A DNA stretch of 12,367 nucleotides from Fimbriimonadaceae bacterium (GCA_020849075.1 JADLGZ010000182.1:1-12367); one strand, 5' to 3'; counted from the stretch's first letter, positions 1-5,790 are shown. The notes: generated from the letters alone by a model not told the origin. Translations and numbers: made by a program.

Positions 1-133
1 TGAACTCTGAACGCAACGCTTGCTGACAGGATCCGCTGGTACACATCGGCAAGAAAGGCAGCGCATAGTTAACCTGTATAGCGGCCGAGATCGCTAATCC
101 GAGCCCAATAGCGGCTGCCGCTAGGTGCTTCAT
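1..133 (-). CDS. 5' end of a small secreted protein (partial)
   Basis: Reading leftwards from ATG at 133-131 there are 44 open codons to the window edge. The translation starts MKHLAAAAIGLGLAISAAIQ, a Lys/His-initial stretch followed by a long Ala/Gly/Leu/Ile core typical of a Sec signal peptide. Two cysteines follow (MCTSGSC, about residues 31-36), suggesting a periplasmic or exported protein. A near-consensus promoter ends 6 nt before the ATG and there is no Shine-Dalgarno sequence, which supports this start and suggests a leaderless mRNA. The family cannot be recognised from 44 residues. It lies downstream of the fibronectin-III gene on the same strand but has its own promoter. Confidence 0.7.
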   Translation of the reverse strand, partial: MKHLAAAAIGLGLAISAAIQVNYALPFLPMCTSGSCQQALRSEF

Positions 134-168
134 GCAACTATTCTATCAAAAACCATATAAAGTTTCAA
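134..168 (-). promoter_or_regulatory. Sigma70-type promoter, leaderless arrangement
   Basis: On the minus strand, TTGAAA (168-163) is followed by a 17-bp spacer and TAGAAT (145-140). Six bases (AGTTGC) then separate the -10 box from the ATG at 133. The predicted transcription start falls on or next to the initiation codon, so the mRNA would lack a 5' UTR. This is the best -35/-10 pair seen in the window. Confidence 0.75.
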
Positions 169-194
169 GGGCGCTTTGGAGAATGAAAGTTCAC

Positions 195-230
195 TCAGGC
201 CGGAACGGCCCTCGCATGATCACGGCCTGA
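195..230 (-). terminator. Possible hairpin downstream of the fibronectin-III gene
   Basis: TCAGGCCG (195-202) and CGGCCTGA (223-230) form an 8-bp inverted repeat with a 20-nt loop, just past the stop of the minus-strand gene ending at 235. The tract after it is only mildly T-rich, so a terminator role is uncertain. Confidence 0.25.
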
Positions 231-234
231 TTCA

Positions 235-867
235 CTACGCCGCCTTGCGCAATGACATCCCCGCATAAATCGAACCTGTGTTCGACCGACTCGAGGTTTC
301 GCCATTCACCGTCGCCGTCACGTGGAAGTATTGCGTCACGCCGGGGGTGAAGCCTTCCAGCTTCATTTTCGTCGCCTTGGTGCTGCCGACTATGCGGTCG
401 GGCTCGGCGACGCCGCGTGCCCAGATGGTGAAAATTGTATGTTCGGAATTGCCATTGCGTTTCCAGCGCAGGAGAACCACGCCGCCGTCGCCTTGCGGAA
501 GTGCGACCAAGGGGGTTGGGGCGACCGGATGGGTGCGGGTTCGGTAGTTTGGTCGCACGGCGAGGCCTATGCTACTAAGCATTTCATCGTCAACCGCCGG
601 GTTTGCGTAAACCTTCCGGGCGATGGTGTTGATCGCGAAAACCACCTCGCTGCGGCTACTGTTCTTCTTCTCGACCGCGCTGCGCTTTTCGAATTCCAAG
701 CGCATCGCCTGAAAGATGTCATCGCCGAATTGCTCGTTCGCATCGGTCAACATCGCGATGTCTGCGTCGGAAAGCCCAAACTCGTCCGCCCGCCCCTGCA
801 GCGAGGCCAACGTACCCGCGACATCTTGCCGCAGTGCTGTGTCCTTCTTGTTTCGAAAGTCTTTCAT
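235..867 (-). CDS. Fibronectin type III domain protein, function unknown
   Basis: 210 aa, with no signal peptide and no membrane segment. Residues 1-75 are charged and probably helical, including a GLSDADIAML segment. Residues about 76-105 carry an AxPAVDDEMLSSIGL segment. Residues about 113-202 form one fibronectin-III-like beta domain, with the core Trp in LLRWKR near residue 135 and the late Tyr/Phe strand QYFHVTATVNG. From memory, similar short helical-plus-Fn3 proteins occur in several environmental phyla without a known function. The start was chosen at 867 because AAGGGAGGA (880-872) is a strong SD just upstream. The open frame continues to 1317, but only through the 21-bp array and antisense to the next gene. 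Unlike several genes here, this one looks SD-led. Confidence 0.8.
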   Translation of the reverse strand: MKDFRNKKDTALRQDVAGTLASLQGRADEFGLSDADIAMLTDANEQFGDDIFQAMRLEFEKRSAVEKKNSSRSEVVFAINTIARKVYANPAVDDEMLSSIGLAVRPNYRTRTHPVAPTPLVALPQGDGGVVLLRWKRNGNSEHTIFTIWARGVAEPDRIVGSTKATKMKLEGFTPGVTQYFHVTATVNGETSSRSNTGSIYAGMSLRKAA

Positions 868-929
868 CGCTTCCTCCCTTTGATTTCGGTCAACCGATCG
901 GGAATCTTGATGATGTGATGCGAAAAAAC

Positions 930-1082
930 CCGCGGTGAAGTTGAACTTCCCCTCGGCGGGGCCCGTTTCACCCGCGGAGAAGGTGAGTTTCGCCGAGGAG
1001 AGAATGAAAACAACCGCGGGAGAATTCATTTCCTCCGCGGTGTAAACGACTCTCCCCGCGGGCAACCCCGCACTCCCCACGG
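930..1082. repeat. Tandem array with exact 21-bp period (eight palindromic hexamers)
   Basis: Hexamers of the form CCNNGG start at 930, 951, 972, 993, 1014, 1035, 1056 and 1077, every step exactly 21 bp. Five are CCGCGG. The others are CCTCGG (951), CCGAGG (993) and CCACGG (1077). The 15-bp spacers vary but several share a GAANNTGAANTTC-like pattern, some inverted (for example TGAAGTTGAACTTCC at 936). The next positions at 909 and 1098 do not match, so the array has clear ends. It fills most of the gap between two divergent genes. Because 21 bp equals seven codons, no stop interrupts one minus-strand frame. Confidence 0.9.
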
Positions 1083-1107
1083 GAGTTTGGCATCCTTTTG
1101 GAAAGAG

Positions 1108-1452
1108 ATGAAATTGGTGCGAGGCAAATGGATCATCGAGGCGGTCGTCGTGGTCGCGATCCTCTTGGGTTGCTTCTTGCTTTTCAACAAGTACCTGGAC
1201 AATGTATCTCAGGGCTACGAGGCTCGGGTGAATGCGGCGCTTGGTTTGACGGAGGCCGAGCTGATCCGCCAATTCAATCCGCAACTCCTCTCGAAGGACG
1301 ACTACGAACGCCACCAACGCGAAAACCGTACTTCAGTCCGGCTCAGCATGCCTTACGCGCCGAGGGTGTACTTCGATGGGGAAGGCTTCGACGTCGCCTA
1401 CTTCTTCGTCCGCGACGGTAAGGTGACGACGGTGCTGCTAGGAAAGACATGA
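1108..1452 (+). CDS. Small membrane-anchored protein with an extracytoplasmic domain
   Basis: 114 aa. One hydrophobic segment at residues about 9-27 (IIEAVVVVAILLGCFLLF) after a basic N-terminus (KLVRGK) makes a signal anchor. The remaining ~85 residues would face the periplasm. The soluble part has an alpha segment (ALGLTEAELIRQF) and closes with beta-like strands (FDVAYFFVRDGKVTTVLLGKT). This layout recalls small BamE/SmpA-like lipoprotein domains, but no lipobox is present and the match is only impressionistic. The start is ATG at 1108, with GGAAAG just before it; a TTG at 1087 in the same frame is an alternative. Its stop overlaps the start of the next gene in ATGA, so the two are probably translated together. 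The family was not recognised. Confidence 0.65.
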   Translation: MKLVRGKWIIEAVVVVAILLGCFLLFNKYLDNVSQGYEARVNAALGLTEAELIRQFNPQLLSKDDYERHQRENRTSVRLSMPYAPRVYFDGEGFDVAYFFVRDGKVTTVLLGKT

Positions 1453-1865
1453 AGAAACCCTGTCTGGCAATCGACGCCATTGCATTTGTGTTGATTCATC
1501 TAGTGGCACTGTGGGGGTGGTTCAGCATCCACAAGTTTCTAGGCGATGCGCAATCGATTGACTGGATTCGCGGCCAGGAGCCGGACATCGCAAGTTCCGA
1601 ATGGTACTTCTGGTGCGTGATGACGGTTGGTTTATTTGGCTTGAATCTGAGTCGGAAATCGAAGGTGTCACGCGTCGCGCAGGCTGTTTTTGTTATCTTG
1701 GTTGGTCTAGTCGCAGCGGCGAACAACTTCCGACCGCATCTGTGGGTTTCCGATAGCCTCGCTTGGCAGGTGGGGATTGCCTGCCTGATGTTATTACTCG
1801 CATGGCGAGGCGCACTCTTCGCCGTTCGCCCGCCGTCGCAACCGTCGACCATGGATAACCTATAG
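1449..1865 (+). CDS. Small four-helix membrane protein, family unknown
   Basis: 138 aa with four hydrophobic segments at residues about 7-27, 52-67, 76-93 and 103-119, and a short hydrophilic C-tail ending PPSQPSTMDNL. The loop between the first two segments is acidic; the one between the second and third is basic (SRKSKVSR), consistent with a cytoplasmic side. The ATG at 1449 overlaps the upstream stop by four bases, the classic sign of translational coupling, so both products probably act together at the inner membrane. No catalytic motif is visible. The left end of the transposase element begins 33 bp after the stop, and its hairpin may end transcription of this pair. Confidence 0.65.
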   Translation: MKKPCLAIDAIAFVLIHLVALWGWFSIHKFLGDAQSIDWIRGQEPDIASSEWYFWCVMTVGLFGLNLSRKSKVSRVAQAVFVILVGLVAAANNFRPHLWVSDSLAWQVGIACLMLLLAWRGALFAVRPPSQPSTMDNL

Positions 1866-1897
1866 CCTCTCTTTCGCGACGATCTCTTAGGCGAGCC

Positions 1898-1963
1898 TCA
1901 ACACCAAAGGTGTTGAATATCTAAGCGAAGGGTTGCGGAGGCGATAGCCGACAGCTACCCTGG
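1898..1963 (+). repeat. Left mirrored end of the transposase element
   Basis: Begins with the hairpin TCAACACC-AAA-GGTGTTGA (8-bp stem, 3-nt loop) and continues to GCTACCCTGG at 1954-1963. It is matched in inverse orientation by 2505-2568. Terminal hairpins of this kind are what TnpA/RAYT enzymes recognise in related systems. Confidence 0.8.
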
Positions 1964-2008
1964 AAAGAACGCCCACCTCCCAACAACCCTGAAGGGGTTG
2001 AACGTGCC

Positions 2009-2014
2009 TATAAT
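2009..2014 (+). promoter_or_regulatory. Perfect -10 box 5 nt before the transposase start
   Basis: TATAAT at 2009-2014 is followed by five bases and the ATG at 2020, leaving no room for an SD. No good -35 is seen at 16-18 bp upstream, where the inner hairpin lies. The position fits leaderless expression. Confidence 0.5.
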
Positions 2015-2019
2015 CGCGT

Positions 2020-2457
2020 ATGCCGCAATCGCTGGCCCGGGTCTATGTCCATGTGGCGTTCTCAACGCTCGGGCGGCAACCGACGATCGGCGACCCCGAT
2101 GCCCTGCATCGATACATCGGCGGCATTTGCCGCAACCGGAAATGTCCATCGCTCATCGTGGGCGGCGTGGCCGACCACGTTCACATCCTCCTCGAACTCG
2201 CGCGAACGGAGCCGCTCGCGGACATCGTGAAAGAGGTCAAACGGTCGTCGTCGATTCACATGAAACAGGCCAACCCCGAGTTTGCGTGGCAGAGCGGTTA
2301 TGGCGCGTTCTCGGTAGGCCGCAGCGAGGTCGAGCAGGTGCGCGAATACATTCGGCGCCAACCCGAACACCACGCCATCGTGTCGTTTCAAGACGAGTTC
2401 CGCGCGTTGTTGCAGGAGTTCGGAATGGAATGGGACGAGCGGTACGTGTGGGATTAG
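2020..2457 (+). CDS. REP-associated / IS200-like Y1 (HUH) transposase
   Basis: 145 aa, the usual size for single-domain TnpA/RAYT proteins. It opens with the family's VYVHVAFSTLGRQP block (residues 8-21). The HUH metal site is seen as ADHVHILLEL, with His53 and His55. The probable nucleophile is Tyr110 in VREYIRRQPEHH, and the C-terminus ends in the typical FGMEWDERYVWD. The enzyme would cut and rejoin single-stranded DNA at hairpin ends through a 5'-phosphotyrosine link. It looks intact. Mirrored hairpin ends on both sides and the absence of a partner tnpB favour a RAYT-like or IS200-like identity. Which of the two it is depends on whether its ends also occur alone elsewhere in the genome. 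Confidence 0.9.
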   Translation: MPQSLARVYVHVAFSTLGRQPTIGDPDALHRYIGGICRNRKCPSLIVGGVADHVHILLELARTEPLADIVKEVKRSSSIHMKQANPEFAWQSGYGAFSVGRSEVEQVREYIRRQPEHHAIVSFQDEFRALLQEFGMEWDERYVWD

Positions 2458-2504
2458 AGCCCGGTTCAACCCCTACAGGGTTGATGTGGACGATGCGCCA
2501 ACTA

Positions 2505-2569
2505 CCAGGGTAGCCGTCGGCTCCGCCTCTGGCAGCCCTTCGCTTAGATATTCAACACCTTTGGTGTTA
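2505..2569 (-). repeat. Right mirrored end of the transposase element
   Basis: Inverse copy of 1900-1963. The first 33 bp counted from 2568 inwards are identical. The hairpin AACACC-TTT-GGTGTT lies at 2554-2568. It ends 8 bp before the DUF4288 stop codon and could serve as a transcription barrier for that minus-strand gene. Confidence 0.8.
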
Positions 2570-2576
2570 GCTGAAG

Positions 2577-2918
2577 CTAGTCAACAGAGTCTGGACTGTA
2601 CTCAAAGTTCTTGTATTTAGCTTCGTAGCATTCCTCTAACGTTCCGTTGAACTTAAAGAGCTCGGACCAAAGTTCTGTCCCATTTGGCAAATCCATCGGA
2701 TCCAGGTAGTACGCCACCATCTCGTCGTGGGAGCGAAACCCGAGCGTGGCGCAATATTCTTCGTTCTCTTGCTCGGCCAAAGCGTAGGCTTTTTCTTCGG
2801 TCTCAGCGTGAAAAAAGACGACCCTCTCTTCGAAGATCGTTGAGCCGTCCTTCTTCTTGCCAAACTCATAGACCGACCGGATGGCATACCGATCAAATTG
2901 AGAACGTTTGTCTTTCAT
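2577..2918 (-). CDS. DUF4288-family protein
   Basis: 113 aa, soluble and acidic. The central block FEERVVFFHAETEEKAYALAEQENEEY (residues about 29-55), with its E-E-R-V-V strand and a following Glu/Ala-rich helix, then a NGTELWSELF strand near residue 80, is the pattern of the DUF4288 family as I know it. That family is of uncharacterised function and often found as a stand-alone small protein. The start at 2918 follows GAGAGGCGAG at SD distance, with TATAAG about 30 bp upstream as a possible -10. It is divergent from purB with 68 bp between the starts. Its stop lies 7 bp from the transposase element. Confidence 0.75.
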   Translation of the reverse strand: MKDKRSQFDRYAIRSVYEFGKKKDGSTIFEERVVFFHAETEEKAYALAEQENEEYCATLGFRSHDEMVAYYLDPMDLPNGTELWSELFKFNGTLEECYEAKYKNFEYSPDSVD

Positions 2919-2986
2919 ACATCTCGCCTCTCGGGTCTCGAACCTCTTATACCCGTCGACTCCTCAACTGGTACCTTCTAGGGCGG

Positions 2987-4306
2987 ATGATCGACCGCTA
3001 TACCACCCCCGCGATGGGCGCTATTTGGAGCCGAGAGGCGAAGTACCAGACCTGGCTCGATGTCGAGGTGGCGATTTGCGATGCGTATGCGGAGGCGGGG
3101 GTGATTCCGACCCACGACGCCGAGGCGATTCGGAAGCATGCTGCCTTCACCCTCGAGCGCTGCGACGAATTGGAGCTCGAAACGCGCCACGACCTCATGG
3201 CCTTTGTGCGCTGCGTGAGCGAGAACATCACCCAAAAGGGCGGCTTTAGCCAGGAGAACACGCCCGCGCGGTGGGTGCACTTCGGCGTGACGAGCTATGA
3301 CTGCATTGACACCGCGCTCGGCGTGATGATGCGCGATTCTGTGCAGGTTTTGCTGGATTCTTTGGCGAAAACGAAGGGCGCGATCGAGAATCTCTGGCGC
3401 GAGCATGGGCATCATCCGTGCATCGGTCGCACGCACGGTATTCACGCCGAGCCGATCACTTTTGGCCACAAATGTCAAGGTTGGTGGGAAGAACTTAGTC
3501 GTAGCGAGGTCCGATTGACGGCGGCGAAGGAAGAGATCGCGGTGGGCAAGATCAGCGGCCCGGTGGGCATTCACGCGCACGTCGCCCCCGACCTCGAAGC
3601 GAAGATTTGCGCGAAGCTCGGCCTGCGGGCCGACCCGAGCAGCACCCAGATCGTCGCGCGCGATCGCCACGCGAACGTGCTGACGACGATGGCCGTCCTC
3701 GCCGGCAGCCTCGAGCGCATCGCGACCGAACTGCGCAACCTCCAACGGACGGAAATCCTGGAAGTCCAAGAGGAGTTCGCGAAGGGCCAAACCGGCAGCA
3801 GCGCGATGCCCCACAAGCGCAATCCGTGGAACAGCGAAACGGTCTGCGGCCTCTCCCGCCTGGTGCGCGCCAACGCGCACGCGATGCTGGAGAGCGTGAT
3901 GACCTGGCACGAGCGCGACCTCACCAATTCCTCGCTGGAGCGCATCGTTCTGCCCGACACTTTCTACTTGGTGGACTTCATGCTGAACCGCATGACGCGC
4001 ATCCTGAGCGGCCTCGTGATCATGCCCGAAAACATGCTCCGCAACATGCGCCAAATGGGCGATTTGGTCTTCAGCGAGCACGTGATGGTGGCGCTGATCC
4101 GCGCCGGTATGAGCCGCGAAGCCGCCTACAAGGTCGCCCAACGAAACGCCGCGAAGACCTGGGAAGGCGCGGATTTCAAGACGAGCGTTGCGCAGGATGA
4201 AGACGTCGTCGCGCGGCTAAGTCGGGAGCAGATCGATGAAATTTTTGATCTGCAGCATCACCTGCGTCACTCCCCTCTCCCTGCAGGGGAGAGGGGCCGG
4301 GGGTGA
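2987..4306 (+). CDS. purB: Adenylosuccinate lyase
   Basis: 439 aa, near the short bacterial PurB length of about 430. It catalyses two cytosolic purine steps: SAICAR to AICAR plus fumarate, and adenylosuccinate to AMP plus fumarate. The superfamily signature GSSAMPHKRNP lies at 270-280, with the catalytic Ser in this flexible loop. GRTHGIHAEP (147-156) holds the active-site His, and VTSYDCIDT (101-109) the substrate-binding TS. The N-terminus MIDRYTTPAMGAIWS matches the family start, fixing ATG at 2987; a GGGCGG sits immediately upstream. The last residues are odd. After the normal EQIDEIFDLQHHLRH the protein ends SPLPAGERGRG, encoded by an inserted hairpin repeat instead of the usual aromatic/acidic tail. 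The DUF559 gene follows after 9 bp in the same frame. Confidence 0.95.
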   Translation: MIDRYTTPAMGAIWSREAKYQTWLDVEVAICDAYAEAGVIPTHDAEAIRKHAAFTLERCDELELETRHDLMAFVRCVSENITQKGGFSQENTPARWVHFGVTSYDCIDTALGVMMRDSVQVLLDSLAKTKGAIENLWREHGHHPCIGRTHGIHAEPITFGHKCQGWWEELSRSEVRLTAAKEEIAVGKISGPVGIHAHVAPDLEAKICAKLGLRADPSSTQIVARDRHANVLTTMAVLAGSLERIATELRNLQRTEILEVQEEFAKGQTGSSAMPHKRNPWNSETVCGLSRLVRANAHAMLESVMTWHERDLTNSSLERIVLPDTFYLVDFMLNRMTRILSGLVIMPENMLRNMRQMGDLVFSEHVMVALIRAGMSREAAYKVAQRNAAKTWEGADFKTSVAQDEDVVARLSREQIDEIFDLQHHLRHSPLPAGERGRG

Positions 4307-4310
4307 TGGG
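4271..4310 (+). repeat. Left copy of the hairpin repeat, inside the purB 3' end
   Basis: CCCCTCTCCC (4272-4281) and GGGAGAGGGG (4287-4296) form a perfect 10-bp stem with loop TGCAG, followed by a G-rich arm up to 4310. Reverse-complemented, 4708-4749 matches it over about 40 bp with only a few differences. It is translated as the last 10 residues of PurB. Confidence 0.85.
4299..4307 (+). promoter_or_regulatory. Repeat-derived Shine-Dalgarno for the DUF559 gene
   Basis: GGGGGTGAT can pair along nine bases with the 16S anti-SD (ideal GGAGGTGAT), the one difference being a G-U wobble. It lies 8 nt before the TTG start at 4316. It belongs to the repeat arm and contains the purB stop TGA (4304-4306), so the two genes would be translationally coupled. 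Confidence 0.5.
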
Positions 4311-4315
4311 TTGGC

Positions 4316-4699
4316 TTGCCACGCAATTTAGATAAGGGCGCGAGAGATCGAGCCAGGGCCGCGCGAAAAGAGTCGTCGGCTGCCGAGGCGATCATGTGGG
4401 AGCAACTTCGCGGTGGACGCCAGGGATTCAAGTTTCGACGCGAACACCCAATTGACATTTACCGCCTTGACTTCTTCTGCCCAGAGGCCATGCTGAATGT
4501 TGAGATGGATGGCGAGCAACATGACCCAAATCGCGATGCGAAGCGTGATTTGGTACTAGCTGAATTGGGAATCCTGACTTTTCGTGTTCCCAATCGCGAA
4601 TTTTTTGGACTAGATCAGCCTGAGTTTGTCAACTTCGTTGACGAGATTCGCTCCATTTGTGAAGTGCGGGCGGGGCGACCAGCTTTCCGCAAACCATAA
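4316..4699 (+). CDS. DUF559 endonuclease-fold protein
   Basis: 127 aa, the normal size for stand-alone DUF559 proteins, which belong to the PD-(D/E)XK / very-short-patch-repair-like nuclease fold. N-terminal basic helix ARDRARAARKESSAAEAIMW, then LRGGRQGFKFRREHPIDIYRLDFF. The likely catalytic residues are Asp52 in LDFF and Glu63 with Asp65 in NVEMDGEQH, all present, so the fold looks active. The start is TTG at 4316, since the frame is closed upstream by the purB stop and the next ATG (4394) would remove the first helix; an SD at 4299-4307 supports it. A strong terminator follows. The biological role of this family is not established. The flanking inverted repeats suggest it travels with, or acts on, those repeats. 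Confidence 0.8.
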   Translation: MPRNLDKGARDRARAARKESSAAEAIMWEQLRGGRQGFKFRREHPIDIYRLDFFCPEAMLNVEMDGEQHDPNRDAKRDLVLAELGILTFRVPNREFFGLDQPEFVNFVDEIRSICEVRAGRPAFRKP

Positions 4700-4707
4700 G
4701 GTGCTTA

Positions 4708-4749
4708 CCCCTCACCCCCTGCCCCCTCTCCCCTTCAGGGAGAGGGGGT
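4708..4749 (-). repeat. Right copy of the hairpin repeat, inside the PEP-CTERM gene 3' end
   Basis: Inverse copy of 4271-4310. The stem is extended to 11 bp. Its minus-strand reading supplies the last codons of the PEP-CTERM gene and its TGA (4737-4735). Confidence 0.85.
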
Positions 4750-4755
4750 CTTTTT
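4722..4755 (+). terminator. Rho-independent terminator of the purB-DUF559 unit
   Basis: CCCCCTCTCCC (4722-4732) pairs with GGGAGAGGGGG (4738-4748) around loop CTTCA: a perfect 11-bp GC-rich stem followed by TCTTTTT (4749-4755). It lies 23 bp after the DUF559 stop. Confidence 0.8.
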
Positions 4756-5709
4756 ACGCCTCTTCAAGAACGGCACCAAGCCAAAACCAAGAACCGCGAA
4801 CGAAGCAGGCTCCGGCGCGATGACCATGCCGACGGAAAAGATTGTGCCCGTTGTTCGGCTGTCTATGGGTGCTGTATACGCCGCAATGGTTGTGCCGACG
4901 ATCCCAAAGTTGTTGAATTGCGTAATCCGAGTGCTCGTTACAGAACTTGCATCCGAACCGACGACATAGTAGCCATTGTGCGCAACGGCAAGTGAAGCAA
5001 CAGATGTTGAGTTGTAGGTCAAGCTATTGATTGAAGTTACCGCAGATGAAGTAAACGCATTTTGAGCTGAATTCAAGCCGACATGAAACATGCGCAAGGT
5101 ACCAGTTGAGTCTCGGTAGATGGAATGAAAAACCACCTGGCCCGAGTTTGTTGTAGTCAAAATGGAGTTCGAACCTTGAGCAAGCGTTATTCCATTGTGT
5201 ACTGACAGGCTTGATATCACGGCTCCGACCGAGGAAAACATAAGGGGGCGGATGGAGGTCCCATCAGAAGCAAGCCCCACCATGTTGCCGTTGGATAAGC
5301 GAACACCGCTGAACATATTAAAGGTCGTTGATAGGGCGGTCGAGCCGACCGTGCCACTCCCAAGCAAATTGGAACTGAATGCATTCGTGCCCGACATACC
5401 AAAGAGCGTCGTTCCGTCTTCGCCAATCGAGGAAAAGTTAGAGGAGTTAAGAAACGTTTGGTTGATACCGCTGTACATGTCGTAGCGGTGATTGCCGCCA
5501 GCACCGGTGACGGCTCCAAACTGACCCCCTCGATAAAGAACAGAAGTTGGAGAAAGTGAGTTGATTGAGCCCAGCGAGACCTGATTCGCAGGGTCAAAGC
5601 GGTAGATCTTGTCGTCGTTGACCGAAGGAATGTACATCAGCTCAAAGCTGGCTTGTGCCAATTGGACACCGGCAATTACCACTGCGCAGGCGAAAACTCG
5701 AAATCTCAT
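4735..5709 (-). CDS. PEP-CTERM sorting-domain surface protein
   Basis: 324 aa. Signal peptide at residues 1-20 (MRFRVFACAVVIAGVQLAQA, cleavage near ASFE). The body has Ser/Thr/Asn/Gly-rich beta-type sequence with few charges, including YIPSVNDDKIYRFDP near residue 25 as in beta-propeller-like secreted proteins. The C-terminus has the full tripartite sorting signal: PEP at 299-301, a short hydrophobic helix (FAVLGFGLVPFL) and a basic end (KRRKK at 316-320). Such proteins are exported, then handled by exosortase and fixed at the surface or in extracellular matrix. The last four residues, TPSP, come from the hairpin repeat. The start at 5709 places the signal peptide first and follows a -10 box by 6 nt; an upstream TTG/ATG extension to 5796 would bury the signal. 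The ligand is unknown. Confidence 0.85.
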   Translation of the reverse strand: MRFRVFACAVVIAGVQLAQASFELMYIPSVNDDKIYRFDPANQVSLGSINSLSPTSVLYRGGQFGAVTGAGGNHRYDMYSGINQTFLNSSNFSSIGEDGTTLFGMSGTNAFSSNLLGSGTVGSTALSTTFNMFSGVRLSNGNMVGLASDGTSIRPLMFSSVGAVISSLSVHNGITLAQGSNSILTTTNSGQVVFHSIYRDSTGTLRMFHVGLNSAQNAFTSSAVTSINSLTYNSTSVASLAVAHNGYYVVGSDASSVTSTRITQFNNFGIVGTTIAAYTAPIDSRTTGTIFSVGMVIAPEPASFAVLGFGLVPFLKRRKKTPSP

Positions 5710-5715
5710 GGGATT

Positions 5716-5745
5716 ACTATAGCGCGTTCGTTGCGCAGGTGGTAA
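5716..5745 (-). promoter_or_regulatory. Promoter of the PEP-CTERM gene, leaderless arrangement
   Basis: On the minus strand, TTACCA (5745-5740), an 18-bp spacer, TATAGT (5721-5716), then AATCCC and the ATG at 5709. Six bases between the -10 and the start codon leave no SD. Confidence 0.6.
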
Positions 5746-5784
5746 TAGTTTTTGACCCATTCGTTTCAGGAGCGCGTTCTGAAC

Positions 5785-5790
5785 CATAAT
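5785..5790 (+). promoter_or_regulatory. Possible -10 box for the MFS gene
   Basis: CATAAT lies 15 nt before the ATG at 5806. No SD is present between them and the -35 region is weak, so at most a very short leader would be made. Confidence 0.35.

Larger units (their letters stand above)
1898..2569. mobile_element. IS200/REP-like element: Y1 transposase between mirrored ends
   Basis: A single transposase gene lies between two inverted copies of a 64-bp end (1900-1963 and 2505-2568). The outermost 33 bp are identical when one end is reverse-complemented. The inner part matches apart from a few substitutions and single-base shifts. Each end holds an outer hairpin (AACACC-AAA-GGTGTT) and each flank of the gene an inner CAACCC/GGGTTG hairpin (1984-2000; 2466-2484). 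No target-site duplication is visible, as expected for HUH single-strand transposition. The unit sits 32 bp after one gene and 7 bp from the stop of the DUF4288 gene, so it lands between genes without breaking them. Confidence 0.75.
4271..4749. mobile_element. Candidate repeat-bracketed DUF559 cassette
   Basis: A DUF559 gene is enclosed by two inverted copies of a roughly 40-bp C/G-rich hairpin repeat. The left copy encodes the end and stop of purB and an SD for DUF559. The right copy provides the DUF559 terminator and the last codons and stop of the convergent PEP-CTERM gene. This suggests the repeats and the gene arrived as one unit between two convergent genes. No mobility of DUF559 genes of this type is established, so the mobile label is inference. 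Confidence 0.4.

Noticed and set aside
322..918. 198-residue plus-strand frame over the fibronectin-III gene
   Set aside because: Antisense shadow; no SD, no -10 box near the start and no recognisable composition.
930..1082. CRISPR array
   Set aside because: The period is regular, but the repeat is only 6 bp with 15-bp spacers, the spacers resemble each other, and no cas gene is present.
868..1317. N-terminal extension of the fibronectin-III gene to a 360-residue frame
   Set aside because: The extension runs through the 21-bp array, which stays open only because 21 is a multiple of three, and is antisense to the gene at 1108. A strong SD sits right before the start at 867.
2608..2986. Upstream extension of purB through 2684-2986
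   Set aside because: It is antisense to the DUF4288 gene and unlike any PurB N-terminus. MIDRYTTPAM at 2987 is the typical family start.
2978..4141. 387-residue open frame antisense to purB
   Set aside because: A GC-rich shadow frame, full of His, Ala and Arg, with no start signal, opposite a gene with clear catalytic motifs.
4305..4334. ATG at 4305 overlapping the purB stop as the DUF559 start
   Set aside because: That frame reaches a stop after nine codons. The DUF559 frame needs the TTG at 4316, which has a well-placed SD.
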